From Fidelibacterota bacterium (GTDB lineage: Bacteria; Fidelibacterota; Marinisomatia; Marinisomatales; TCS55), in NCBI GenBank assembly GCA_014239505.1, contig JAAZYT010000141.1, forward strand, positions 1 through 30,076: a stretch of DNA of 30,076 nt, in the 5' to 3' direction. Under the pieces are notes generated by a model. That model saw only the letters and a program-made list of their open reading frames with translations, did not search any database and was not told the origin of the DNA. Of the stretch, positions 1 through 6,807 are shown piece by piece (within the stretch, counting starts at the first letter, position 1; each line of letters opens with the position of its first letter). The translations under genes were made by a program, and so were the position numbers.

Positions 1-267
1 AATATGAACTTTATAATCATTGAAACGATTGGATTGATATATTAACGGTTCACTCCAATTTAAACCTAGCCAAGATAATGCATCTAAAATTTGATCGGTG
101 TATTCATCTCTTGAACGTGTGGGGTCCGTATCTTCAATACGAAGATAAAAGTTGCCATTATTATGTTTTGCGAAAAGCCAATTAAACAAAGCTGTCCTTG
201 CTCCACCTAAATGAAGTTCTCCAGTTGGACTCGGTGCAAAACGTACATTAATATCAGAATTGTGCAT
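1..267 (-). CDS. gltX: Glutamyl-tRNA synthetase, N-terminal part (runs off the left edge)
   Basis: Charges tRNA-Glu (or tRNA-Glx) with glutamate in the cytoplasm. The 89 visible codons start MHNSDINVRFAPSPTGELHL and carry the class I synthetase signature: RFAPSPTG, then HLGG in place of the HIGH box, then ARTALFNWLFA and RIEDTDPTRS, which are diagnostic for the GlxRS family. The ATG at 267 gives the usual short N-terminus before the RFAPSPTG motif. The rest of the gene lies outside the window, so the KMSKS loop and anticodon-binding domain cannot be judged, and a GlnRS or a non-discriminating enzyme is not strictly excluded. No Shine-Dalgarno sequence precedes the start, and a TATAAT hexamer ends only 8 bases upstream. 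Confidence 0.93.
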   Translation of the reverse strand, partial: MHNSDINVRFAPSPTGELHLGGARTALFNWLFAKHNNGNFYLRIEDTDPTRSRDEYTDQILDALSWLGLNWSEPLIYQSNRFNDYKVHI

Positions 268-275
268 AATTACTT

Positions 276-281
276 ATTATA
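276..281 (-). promoter_or_regulatory. Candidate -10 box for gltX
   Basis: A perfect TATAAT on the minus strand, followed by 8 bases and then the gltX ATG. If used, transcription would begin at or within about three bases of the start codon, giving a leaderless or nearly leaderless message, which fits the absence of a Shine-Dalgarno sequence. No convincing -35 box is visible at 16-18 bases. In such AT-rich DNA a chance match is possible. Confidence 0.35.
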
Positions 282-329
282 AAATTAATTAATTATTGAA
301 GTTGATGTAATGAATAAAATAAAAAAAAG

Positions 330-418
330 CGGAGGGGGTGGGATTCGAACCCACGTTAGGATATTTCACCTAAAACACCTTAGCAGGGTGCCGCCTTAAG
401 CCACTCGGCCACCCCTCC
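330..418 (-). tRNA. tRNA-Ser (anticodon GCT)
   Basis: Minus-strand cloverleaf. The acceptor arms GGAGGGG (412-418) and CCCCTCC (331-337) pair perfectly, with discriminator G at 330. The D-arm contains GCCGAGTGG...TAAGGC, the anticodon stem-loop is GCACC-CTGCTAA-GGTGT with anticodon GCT, a long class II variable arm follows as expected for serine, and the T-loop is GGGTTCGAATCCC-like. It decodes AGC/AGU. The 3' CCA is not encoded: discriminator G and one C are followed by a run of eight T (328-321), which may help end transcription. Confidence 0.97.
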
Positions 419-489
419 AAGAAAAATCACTACCTAAAAAACAAATAAATTTAATATCTTTAAATCACCAAAAATACATCAATATAAAA

Positions 490-1464
490 TTATAAAGTTT
501 TTAAACGTCTATCAATTTCTTTAACTAATTCATTAAGACCCGTTTGAGTTACAGCTGAAATTTCCATAAAAAATTCAGGTATGGATTCCCATAGTCTTTC
601 ATTTATCTCATTTAGGGTATCACCTTTGGTTCTTATTAAAAGAATAGGTTTTAAGAGTAAAGACTTATTGTAATTACTTAATTCATCTTTTAGTGCCGCA
701 AAAGTTGATTTTGGATCAAGATCATTGCCATCAATTAGAAATAGCAATATTCTATTTCTTTCAATATGTCTTAAAAATTGATGACCTAAACCTTTGCCTT
801 CACTAGCACCTTCAATTAACCCTGGTATATCTGCCATAGTGAAAGACCTATAGTCTCCCGTTTTTACTATTCCAAGATGGGGCTCTAAAGTGGTAAATGG
901 ATAATCTGCAATTTTAGGTCTAGCTTTAGATAATACTGAAAGTAAAGTTGATTTGCCTGCATTTGGGAATCCAACAAGACCAACATCGGCAAGAACCTTA
1001 AGTTCAAATTCAAATTTCCCGCTCTCACCTGCTAATCCAGGTTGAGCATAACGCGGAGTTTGTTGTGTAGATGATTTAAAATTTATATTACCTCTACCGC
1101 CCGAACCGCCTTTGCAAATAATTATTTCTTCATCTTTCGTAATTAACTCAGCTGTGACATTGCCAGTATCCATATCTTTAATAATTGTTCCTAAAGGAAC
1201 ATGAATGAAGACATCCTCACCATTTTTACCAGTTTTCATACTTGATGAGCCAGCAGTACCATTCTTTGCTTTGTATATACGTGAATAGCGTATATCTTGG
1301 AGTGTATGCAGGTTGGTATCAGATCTAGCAATAATATTGCCACCTCGCCCACCATTGCCGCCATCCGGTCCACCTTTTGGGATATATTTCTCCCTTCGGA
1401 ATGAAACGCACCCTTGGCCACCATTCCCCGCAGTCAGTTCGACTTGGGTATAATCAACAAACAT
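490..1464 (-). CDS. obg: GTPase Obg/CgtA, form without C-terminal OCT domain
   Basis: Ribosome-associated GTPase that checks late 50S assembly and links it to stress and growth. Residues 1-158 form the glycine-rich Obg fold (GGNGGRGG, GGSGGRGN). The G domain has G1 GFPNAGKS (165-172), switch region PFTTLEPHLG, G3 DIPG (212-215) and G5 SAV (303-305). G4 reads TKGD (279-282) instead of NKxD, a modest change that keeps the specificity aspartate. At 324 residues it ends right after the G domain, so the variable OCT domain found in many longer Obg proteins is absent. It lies 7 bases downstream of icd and is probably cotranscribed with fmdB-like and icd. Family assignment is secure. Confidence 0.97.
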   Translation of the reverse strand: MFVDYTQVELTAGNGGQGCVSFRREKYIPKGGPDGGNGGRGGNIIARSDTNLHTLQDIRYSRIYKAKNGTAGSSSMKTGKNGEDVFIHVPLGTIIKDMDTGNVTAELITKDEEIIICKGGSGGRGNINFKSSTQQTPRYAQPGLAGESGKFEFELKVLADVGLVGFPNAGKSTLLSVLSKARPKIADYPFTTLEPHLGIVKTGDYRSFTMADIPGLIEGASEGKGLGHQFLRHIERNRILLFLIDGNDLDPKSTFAALKDELSNYNKSLLLKPILLIRTKGDTLNEINERLWESIPEFFMEISAVTQTGLNELVKEIDRRLKTL

Positions 1465-1471
1465 AATTTAG

Positions 1472-2704
1472 TTACATATTAGCGATTATGGCCTCGCCAA
1501 ACCCTGAACAAGAAACTTTATTAGCACCATCCATTAATCGATGAAAATCATAGGTAACAGTTTTAGCCTTAATAGCTCCTTTAATCCCAGATTCAATAAG
1601 TTTAGCAGCTTCATGCCAGTTCATATGCTCTAGCATCATTACTCCAGATAAAATTACAGAAGAAGGATTAACCATATCTTTACCAGCATATTTAGGAGCC
1701 GTTCCATGGGTTGCTTCAAATATTGCATGCCCACTGCTATAGTTTATATTGGCTCCGGGTGCGATACCAATTCCTCCAACGATAGCTGCTAGGGCATCTG
1801 ATATGTAATCTCCATTTAAGTTTAAAGTAGCAATCACATCATACTCTGCTGGTCTTAATAAAATTTGCTGTAAAAATGCATCGGCAATAACATCTTTAAT
1901 AATAAGTTGCTTGCCATTATTGTCTATTACTTGCCAAGGGCCCCCTTCATAATCTACAGCGCCATATTCATTTTTTGCGAGTTCATAACCCCATTCTTTG
2001 AATTTACCTTCAGTAAATTTCATAATATTACCTTTATGAACAAGGGTCAATGATTGTCTGTTATGGGCAATTGCATAATCAAGAGCAGATTTAACTAGTC
2101 TTTCTGTTCCTTCTTTAGAAACGGGTTTCACACCAAGTGACACTGTATTTGGAAAACGAATATTTGTTACGCCCATTTCATTAGTTAGAAATGATTTAAC
2201 TTTTTCTACTTCTTCGGATCCATGCAACCACTCAATACCTGCATAAATATCTTCAGTATTTTCACGAAAGATGACCATATCGACCAAATCAGGTTTTTTA
2301 ACTGGTGAAGGCACACCTTCAAACCATTTAACAGGTCTAACACAAGCATAAAGATCTAGAATTTGTCTTAAAGCAACATTTAAAGATCGCATGCCTCCAC
2401 CTACAGGAGTGGTTAACGGACCTTTGATAGCTATTAAATATTCACGAATTGTATCAAGTGTTTCGTCTGGAAGCCATTCACCCGTATTATTGTAAGCTTT
2501 TTCACCCGCTAAGACTTCTTTCCAAAGAATAGATCGCTTACCCTTATATGCTTTTGCAACAGCTGCATCAAAAACCATTTGTGAAGCTTTCCAAATATCT
2601 GGGCCTATACCATCACCTTCTATAAATGGAATTATAGGGTTATTTGGTATATCTAAACTTCCATTTGTTAATCTAATTTTTTCACCATTTATAACAGTGT
2701 TCAT
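1472..2704 (-). CDS. icd: NADP-dependent isocitrate dehydrogenase
   Basis: Converts isocitrate to 2-oxoglutarate and CO2 with NADP+ in the TCA cycle. The 410 residues align along their whole length with the E. coli type enzyme: RSLNVALRQ at 106-114 with Ser107 matching the serine phosphorylated by AceK in E. coli, IFRENTEDIYAGIEW (145-159), LVHKGNIMKFTEG (221-233), and NLNGDYISDALA in the metal-binding region. NADP preference is indicated by HGTAPKYAG (Lys338, Tyr339) and by TYDFHR (Tyr385, Arg389), matching the 2'-phosphate-binding residues of the E. coli enzyme. Its start overlaps the stop of the upstream zinc ribbon gene by 4 bases (ATGA), so the two are translationally coupled. Confidence 0.97.
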   Translation of the reverse strand: MNTVINGEKIRLTNGSLDIPNNPIIPFIEGDGIGPDIWKASQMVFDAAVAKAYKGKRSILWKEVLAGEKAYNNTGEWLPDETLDTIREYLIAIKGPLTTPVGGGMRSLNVALRQILDLYACVRPVKWFEGVPSPVKKPDLVDMVIFRENTEDIYAGIEWLHGSEEVEKVKSFLTNEMGVTNIRFPNTVSLGVKPVSKEGTERLVKSALDYAIAHNRQSLTLVHKGNIMKFTEGKFKEWGYELAKNEYGAVDYEGGPWQVIDNNGKQLIIKDVIADAFLQQILLRPAEYDVIATLNLNGDYISDALAAIVGGIGIAPGANINYSSGHAIFEATHGTAPKYAGKDMVNPSSVILSGVMMLEHMNWHEAAKLIESGIKGAIKAKTVTYDFHRLMDGANKVSCSGFGEAIIANM

Positions 2705-2982
2705 GATTTCTTACTTTCCTTTTTACTCACTTTACTAGATACTTTCTTTTTTTCAGATACTTTCTTTTTCTCAGATACTGTTTTTTCTTTAGGATTAGTT
2801 TTTTTTACATAATCTGTTAAGTAAAAACCACTACCTTTGAAAATTAAACCTGACCCCCCACTAACCAATCTTCTTACTGGTCCATTACATTCTGGGCATT
2901 TTTTCAAATGACTATCAGACATAGATTGAAAATACTCAAACGAATGATTACATTTTTTACATAAATAGTCGTAAGTAGGCAT
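2701..2982 (-). CDS. FmdB-type zinc ribbon protein with basic Lys/Ser tail
   Basis: A 93-residue protein. Residues 1-42 form an FmdB/CxxC_CXXC_SSSS putative regulatory domain: MPTYDYLCKKCNHSFE supplies the first CxxC and KCPECNG the second, followed by VRRLVSGGSGLIFKGSGFY, which is typical of the family. The last about 30 residues are nearly all Lys, Ser, Glu and Val, with the repeat VSEKKK encoded by an 18-base tandem repeat. The biochemical role of this family is not established. Nothing here links it to formamidase regulation, from which the name comes. It heads the icd-obg run, and the start has a weak AAAAGAGA purine tract upstream. Confidence 0.88.
   Translation of the reverse strand: MPTYDYLCKKCNHSFEYFQSMSDSHLKKCPECNGPVRRLVSGGSGLIFKGSGFYLTDYVKKTNPKEKTVSEKKKVSEKKKVSSKVSKKESKKS
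2737..2780. repeat. 18-base tandem repeat, about 2.4 copies
   Basis: On the plus strand the unit agatactttctttttttc (2737-2754) is followed by a copy with one change (2755-2772) and a partial third copy starting agatact (2773-2780). It encodes the repeated VSEKKK motif at the C-terminus of the FmdB-like protein. Unit length is a multiple of three, so copy changes would alter tail length without a frameshift. Confidence 0.85.
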
Positions 2983-3070
2983 AAGTCTCTTTTATTAGTA
3001 GAAAACAGCCTCGTAGTTTAAGAAAAATAGACCATTATTACTTTCGCTAAAGTTTGCAAAAGTAAATAAT

Positions 3071-3553
3071 TTAAGTTAGACCAAATTTAGCCTTAAGATT
3101 TTCCATCACAACAGGTGTTACAAAATTAGAGATATCACCTTTGAGCCTTGCAACATCTTTAACAACTGATGAGTTTAAATGTATATATTTTTCAGAAGTA
3201 ACCATTAGGAGAGTTGATACTGAAGAATTTAAATGATGATTCATTGTAGCCATTTGGAATTCAAACTCAAAATCAGATACATGTCGAAGACCACGAATTA
3301 TTGCAACAGCTTTATATTCTCTCGCAAAGTCTGCTACTAAACCTTCTGTTGAAAACGCTTCTATATTATTTATATGTTTCATTGATTCCAAAATCATATC
3401 AATTCTTTCTTGCGCTGAAAACAGTGGTTTTTTATAACTATTGACGGCAACAGCAAAGATTAATTTATCAAAAAGTCTTGATGCACGTTCTGCAATGTCT
3501 ATATGCCCACTATGAATAGGATCAAAAGTGCCTGGATATATTACAATTCTCAT
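3071..3553 (-). CDS. coaD: Phosphopantetheine adenylyltransferase
   Basis: Fourth step of coenzyme A synthesis: 4'-phosphopantetheine plus ATP gives dephospho-CoA and pyrophosphate. The 160 residues match the usual bacterial length. The nucleotidyltransferase motif YPGTFDPIHSGH (6-17) contains the HxGH box (His14-His17). NSYKKPLFSAQERIDMI, IIRGLRHVSDFEFEFQMA and KYIHLNSSVVKDVA are the characteristic substrate-binding segments. The start ATG overlaps the rsmD stop by a single base (TAATG), and coaD next to rsmD is a widely conserved pair. An 88-base gap with no clear terminator separates it from the fmdB-like gene. Confidence 0.97.
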   Translation of the reverse strand: MRIVIYPGTFDPIHSGHIDIAERASRLFDKLIFAVAVNSYKKPLFSAQERIDMILESMKHINNIEAFSTEGLVADFAREYKAVAIIRGLRHVSDFEFEFQMATMNHHLNSSVSTLLMVTSEKYIHLNSSVVKDVARLKGDISNFVTPVVMENLKAKFGLT

Positions 3554-4062
3554 TATTCATTTCTCCAGAAAGTTAATTGTGTATCGCCGTATTCCTTAAT
3601 TCTATATGGTGAAATTGAATATTCTTTAATGGAAGATTCAAGAATTAATATTCCATCTTTATTTAAATGTTGAATTGCATCACTAATAAATTTATCAACA
3701 AAATCTGAATCATAAGGTGGATCAGCAAATATTATATCATAATCACCGCATTTAGTAATAAACCTGGTAGCATCTTGTTTTATATATTTAAAATCTGTTT
3801 GTTTAAATAATGATCCATTAATTTTAAGAAGTGAATTAACTCTCATACTTGATTCAACAAATGTAATTGGACTTGCTCCTCTACTTGCTGCTTCAAAACC
3901 AACTATGCCAGAACCAGCAAATAAATCCAATACGCACTTACCTTTAAGGTTTCCTAAAATATCAAATAAACTTTTTCTAACTGTAGAAGCTGTAGGACGA
4001 TATGGAGCATTCTTAACTGTTTTTACACGGCGGCCTTTATAAAGACCAGCTTGAATTTGCAT
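3553..4062 (-). CDS. rsmD: 16S rRNA (guanine-966-N2) methyltransferase
   Basis: SAM-dependent methylation of G966 in 16S rRNA. The 169-residue protein has the RsmD N-terminus (QIQAGLYKGRRVKT...RPTASTVRKSLFDIL), the SAM-binding motif I DLFAGSGIVGFEAASRGA, and the catalytic motif IV DPPYD. The C-terminal ILILESS strand is also as expected. It directly follows the PilM-PilN-like gene with a 3-base gap and precedes coaD with a one-base overlap, so it may be transcribed from the promoter upstream of the pilin-like gene. Confidence 0.95.
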   Translation of the reverse strand: MQIQAGLYKGRRVKTVKNAPYRPTASTVRKSLFDILGNLKGKCVLDLFAGSGIVGFEAASRGASPITFVESSMRVNSLLKINGSLFKQTDFKYIKQDATRFITKCGDYDIIFADPPYDSDFVDKFISDAIQHLNKDGILILESSIKEYSISPYRIKEYGDTQLTFWRNE

Positions 4063-4065
4063 AAT

Positions 4066-5811
4066 CTAGTCGACTACGTTACTATTCTTATCAGAATAAA
4101 TAGACATATAAAAAACTGCAGTTGGCAAAGTTTCAGCCGTTTTTCCTTTATATACAAATTTTTCTAGTGCAAGGTTCTTTGTTTTTGATAAAACATAGTT
4201 TAAGAATGTTTGAATATAGTTATCACCATTTAGTCTTATGATAATCGGCGTTTGTGTATTTAAATCACTGTCAATTACATTTAAAACTTTAAATAGAGAG
4301 TTTTGAACCTGCTCAACATATGTTCTTAAAGAATCCATTTCTACTAAAGTACCTTCACTTAAAAATTCATATGAAGATTTATATTTAACTAAATAACCAT
4401 GCTTAAATCGACTATCGCCTGGAACTTGCCTAAGTGAATAGTTTAAAACATCACCAATTGAATCTATTGGCGCGTTCATGGTTTTTCCACCTAATAATTC
4501 AAGATCCATAGTTTCATCACTTATTGATAGTAAAATAATTTCATGACTATCTGTTAAAGTTAAAGTATTCAAAGCAGTTAAAATTAAATTTTGTGATTTA
4601 ATTGATAACTTTGAAACGGGAGTGATTCCATCTGTAACTATTTCAGGAGAAAGTTGAATCTCTTCTATTACGTCAAGAGAGCTTGTATCAATAACTGTAG
4701 AATAATTAATTAACTTAAAATCATCAATTTTAGAAAATAGTCGATTGAAAATTTCAGGTTTTTGATCATATACTAACATACCAGCGATTGTTATAAAAAA
4801 GAAAAAATACAAAAATATTTTTAACCCGAATCCATCTCTCTTCTTTTTAATCGTTTTTTTAGATTTTTTTCTTTTGTTCGATGATACTTTAACTTTTTTT
4901 ATTTCAACAGGTTTTTCAATCTCTTTTTTAACATAATTAAAGGCTTGAATTCCAGGTTGATCAAAAAAGTTAATTGAAACATCGATTACTGTACCAGTCG
5001 CTAGCGCAGTAAAGACATACAGATTATCTTCTTTAACATCTTTAGGTAAAATATCAGCTTCATAATTAACACCTGTCAATGAAACTAGTTGTTTTATACG
5101 ATTCCCTTTGAAATGAACTTTCCGTTTTTCTGATAAATTTCCCGCAACTAAAAGTTGACCTTTGAAAACTTTTTTTACATTCGCTGAACCATTCAAAGGA
5201 AGAATTTTCCATTTTCCTTTTAAATATTTGGCTACACCACTTTGAAAACTTGATTGTGAAAACTGATAATAATTATATCCGGTTTTATTAATAAAAAACA
5301 CAGTACAACCTTGTGTAGGATTTAACCCATAAAAAACACTGGATTCGGTACCCATCCAAATTGGTTCACCACCTAACTCCTGAATAGCCATTTTTATTGG
5401 TTCAGTAAAAGTTGTAGAGATTGAGATAGCATATAGATTATTTGAATTTTCACCAAAAGAGCGACCAAAGATTTCAACCTTTGTATCAGAAGGCCACCTT
5501 TGCTTAATAGACCATAGAGCAAAATCCCATGTATCATTTTCAGTCATATCTTCATCTGAAGATACAAAAACTGAATTAGTGAAAAAGTCAGGGATAGTTA
5601 CATAAACTTGTTGACCCTCAAATGAAATATCTTCTCGAACTAAATGTAAACCAGCATTAATAACTGAGATAATCTCATTCTCAGATTGTTCAACAAGATT
5701 TAAGGGTTTAGGTAGAGCTTTATTAGATACGGATAAAAGAATAGGATTACCATTATTCTCTGACCATTGTAGGCATAATAAATGGCTATCCGATATTGAG
5801 AGATGAATCAC
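4066..5811 (-). CDS. Probable PilM-PilN fusion-like inner-membrane protein
   Basis: A 581-residue protein of uncertain function. Residues 1 to about 285 look like a PilM-type actin fold (type IV pilus/T2SS GspL class): QQVYVTIPDFFTNSVFV, TWDFALWSIKQRWP, and NLYVFTALATGTVIDVSINFF, which resembles the end of PilM running into the INL start of PilN. A Lys-rich cytoplasmic linker (295-325) precedes one membrane segment (about 329-347), followed by about 230 extracytoplasmic residues, the topology of PilN. The start is GTG, 10 bases downstream of the pilin-like gene's stop. Similarity is judged by eye and is weak in the nucleotide-binding loops, so the assignment is an inference. No other pilus genes are in the window. 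Confidence 0.5.
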   Translation of the reverse strand: MIHLSISDSHLLCLQWSENNGNPILLSVSNKALPKPLNLVEQSENEIISVINAGLHLVREDISFEGQQVYVTIPDFFTNSVFVSSDEDMTENDTWDFALWSIKQRWPSDTKVEIFGRSFGENSNNLYAISISTTFTEPIKMAIQELGGEPIWMGTESSVFYGLNPTQGCTVFFINKTGYNYYQFSQSSFQSGVAKYLKGKWKILPLNGSANVKKVFKGQLLVAGNLSEKRKVHFKGNRIKQLVSLTGVNYEADILPKDVKEDNLYVFTALATGTVIDVSINFFDQPGIQAFNYVKKEIEKPVEIKKVKVSSNKRKKSKKTIKKKRDGFGLKIFLYFFFFITIAGMLVYDQKPEIFNRLFSKIDDFKLINYSTVIDTSSLDVIEEIQLSPEIVTDGITPVSKLSIKSQNLILTALNTLTLTDSHEIILLSISDETMDLELLGGKTMNAPIDSIGDVLNYSLRQVPGDSRFKHGYLVKYKSSYEFLSEGTLVEMDSLRTYVEQVQNSLFKVLNVIDSDLNTQTPIIIRLNGDNYIQTFLNYVLSKTKNLALEKFVYKGKTAETLPTAVFYMSIYSDKNSNVVD

Positions 5812-5821
5812 TTACAGGATA

Positions 5822-6595
5822 TTACCTATCCCAGCTTCTTGTGCCATCATTAATAAATCCATGGTTATAAGCTTTGAAAGAAAAAACTGTATATCGTCTT
5901 CTCACAACTGTCTCTTCAATTGGACTATCAACTCTAATTGAACTACCTTCATCTAATAATGAAATTAAATACGGCTTTTCAGTTACTGGGCAAAAATACA
6001 TTGATGAATCAGGCATATAAGAATCATAATAGCTAACAACTTCAACACGTTGAGTTGGCACTTCTTCTAAAAGTGCAACAAAATTTGAATCGCTCATGAA
6101 CTTTGATAAACGTTTCTTTTGAACATAAGAAGTATCATTCCTTGACAAATCTTCAGAATACATTACAATAGTTGAAGTTGTATCGTTTATTGTATCACGT
6201 CTTGTCATTGGGAATCCAAATGTAGTGTCAAATTCTATATCGTACCCTTTAGGTACGTTTACAACAAAAGATTTGCTACCTAAAGTTATATTTTGTTCAC
6301 CTAAATAAGTAGAATCACCAGTTAATGAATCTCTAACTGAATTAACTACTTGAGTTGCCCATAAGCCATCAGGATCATATTCACCTGTTATGGATTTATA
6401 AAAATTTTGAACATCAAACATATTTTCCATGTGAAAATGACTTTTATCTTCAAAATATTCTTCTTCGTCCCAAATAGCACGTGGAACGTAAATACTAATT
6501 ACAAGAAATAAGAAACCAAAGACAATGGCAAGTTCTAATAAGTCTGAATAATTTTTTCTATTTTGACTTAACTCAGATTTTTTTTTGTCTGACAT
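5822..6595 (-). CDS. Single-span membrane protein with pilin-like N-terminus
   Basis: A 257-residue protein without a recognised name. A basic leader (residues 1-15) precedes a hydrophobic helix LLELAIVFGFLFLVISIYVP. Glu21 and Pro38 are 17 residues apart, the same spacing as the conserved Glu5 and Pro22 of type IV pilins and pseudopilins. However, the prepilin peptidase site Gly-Phe is replaced by Tyr16-Ser17, so it may stay uncleaved. The extracytoplasmic part is rich in Asp/Ser/Thr and contains a lone Cys in YFCPVTEKPYLI, a phrase reminiscent of C-terminal regions of pseudopilin-like proteins. The start ATG has a good AAAGG ribosome-binding site. It is coupled to the PilM-PilN-like gene behind it, which supports a shared, pilus-related or envelope-anchoring role. 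Confidence 0.5.
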   Translation of the reverse strand: MSDKKKSELSQNRKNYSDLLELAIVFGFLFLVISIYVPRAIWDEEEYFEDKSHFHMENMFDVQNFYKSITGEYDPDGLWATQVVNSVRDSLTGDSTYLGEQNITLGSKSFVVNVPKGYDIEFDTTFGFPMTRRDTINDTTSTIVMYSEDLSRNDTSYVQKKRLSKFMSDSNFVALLEEVPTQRVEVVSYYDSYMPDSSMYFCPVTEKPYLISLLDEGSSIRVDSPIEETVVRRRYTVFSFKAYNHGFINDGTRSWDR

Positions 6596-6624
6596 CCTTT
6601 ATTATCCTCAATCATAAAATTTAC

Positions 6625-6647
6625 AAAAAATAGGGTAAAAGCCCTAT
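6625..6647 (-). terminator. Leader hairpin with T-tract (terminator or attenuator)
   Basis: Read on the minus strand: ATAGGG, loop CTTTTA, CCCTAT, running into six T. The perfect 6-bp stem with three G-C pairs and the U-tract have intrinsic-terminator form. It ends only 30 bases before the pilin-like gene start and lies downstream of a candidate promoter (6668-6695). It could therefore be a leader attenuator rather than simply the end of the dnaJ operon, whose stop codon is about 160 bases away. Confidence 0.6.
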
Positions 6648-6667
6648 ACCTCCATATTAAACATCAA

Positions 6668-6695
6668 ATTATTAAATTTGTATAAGTGGTGTAAA
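6668..6695 (-). promoter_or_regulatory. Candidate sigma70 promoter for the pilin-like/PilM-PilN unit
   Basis: Minus strand -35 TTTACA (6695-6690), 16-base spacer, -10 AATAAT (6673-6668); each hexamer matches the consensus at five of six positions. Predicted transcription start is near 6661, giving a leader of about 65 bases that contains the 6625-6647 hairpin. Confidence 0.4.
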
Positions 6696-6770
6696 CTTAA
6701 ATCAAAATTAACAAAATGAAGTACACATTTTAACACTAATTATTTTTTGATTCTCAACTTTTTCAAAGAG

Positions 6771-6802
6771 ATTTATTTTTTATTTATTAATAAAAAATAA
6801 AT
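6771..6802 (-). terminator. AT-only 14-bp hairpin just after dnaJ
   Basis: A perfect inverted repeat with 14-base arms (atttattttttatt at 6771-6784 and its complement at 6789-6802) and a 4-base loop, starting 5 bases past the dnaJ stop. It contains no G or C. Its position suggests a 3' end element of the heat-shock operon (terminator or RNA-end stabiliser), but a stem without G-C pairs and without a clean U-tract after it would be a weak terminator. Confidence 0.45.
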
Positions 6803-6807
6803 AAAAA

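Noticed and set aside
419..489. Promoter or terminator between obg and tRNA-Ser
   Set aside because: AT-rich with a TTGATG but no matching -10 box at proper spacing and no stable hairpin; I see nothing definite in it.
1236..1424. Second minus-strand frame inside obg
   Set aside because: Contained in the conserved Obg fold region and has no independent signals.
2983..3070. Promoter for the fmdB-like/icd/obg run
   Set aside because: A TTGCAA and several AATAAT-like hexamers occur but none at a convincing 16-18 base spacing, so no promoter is called.
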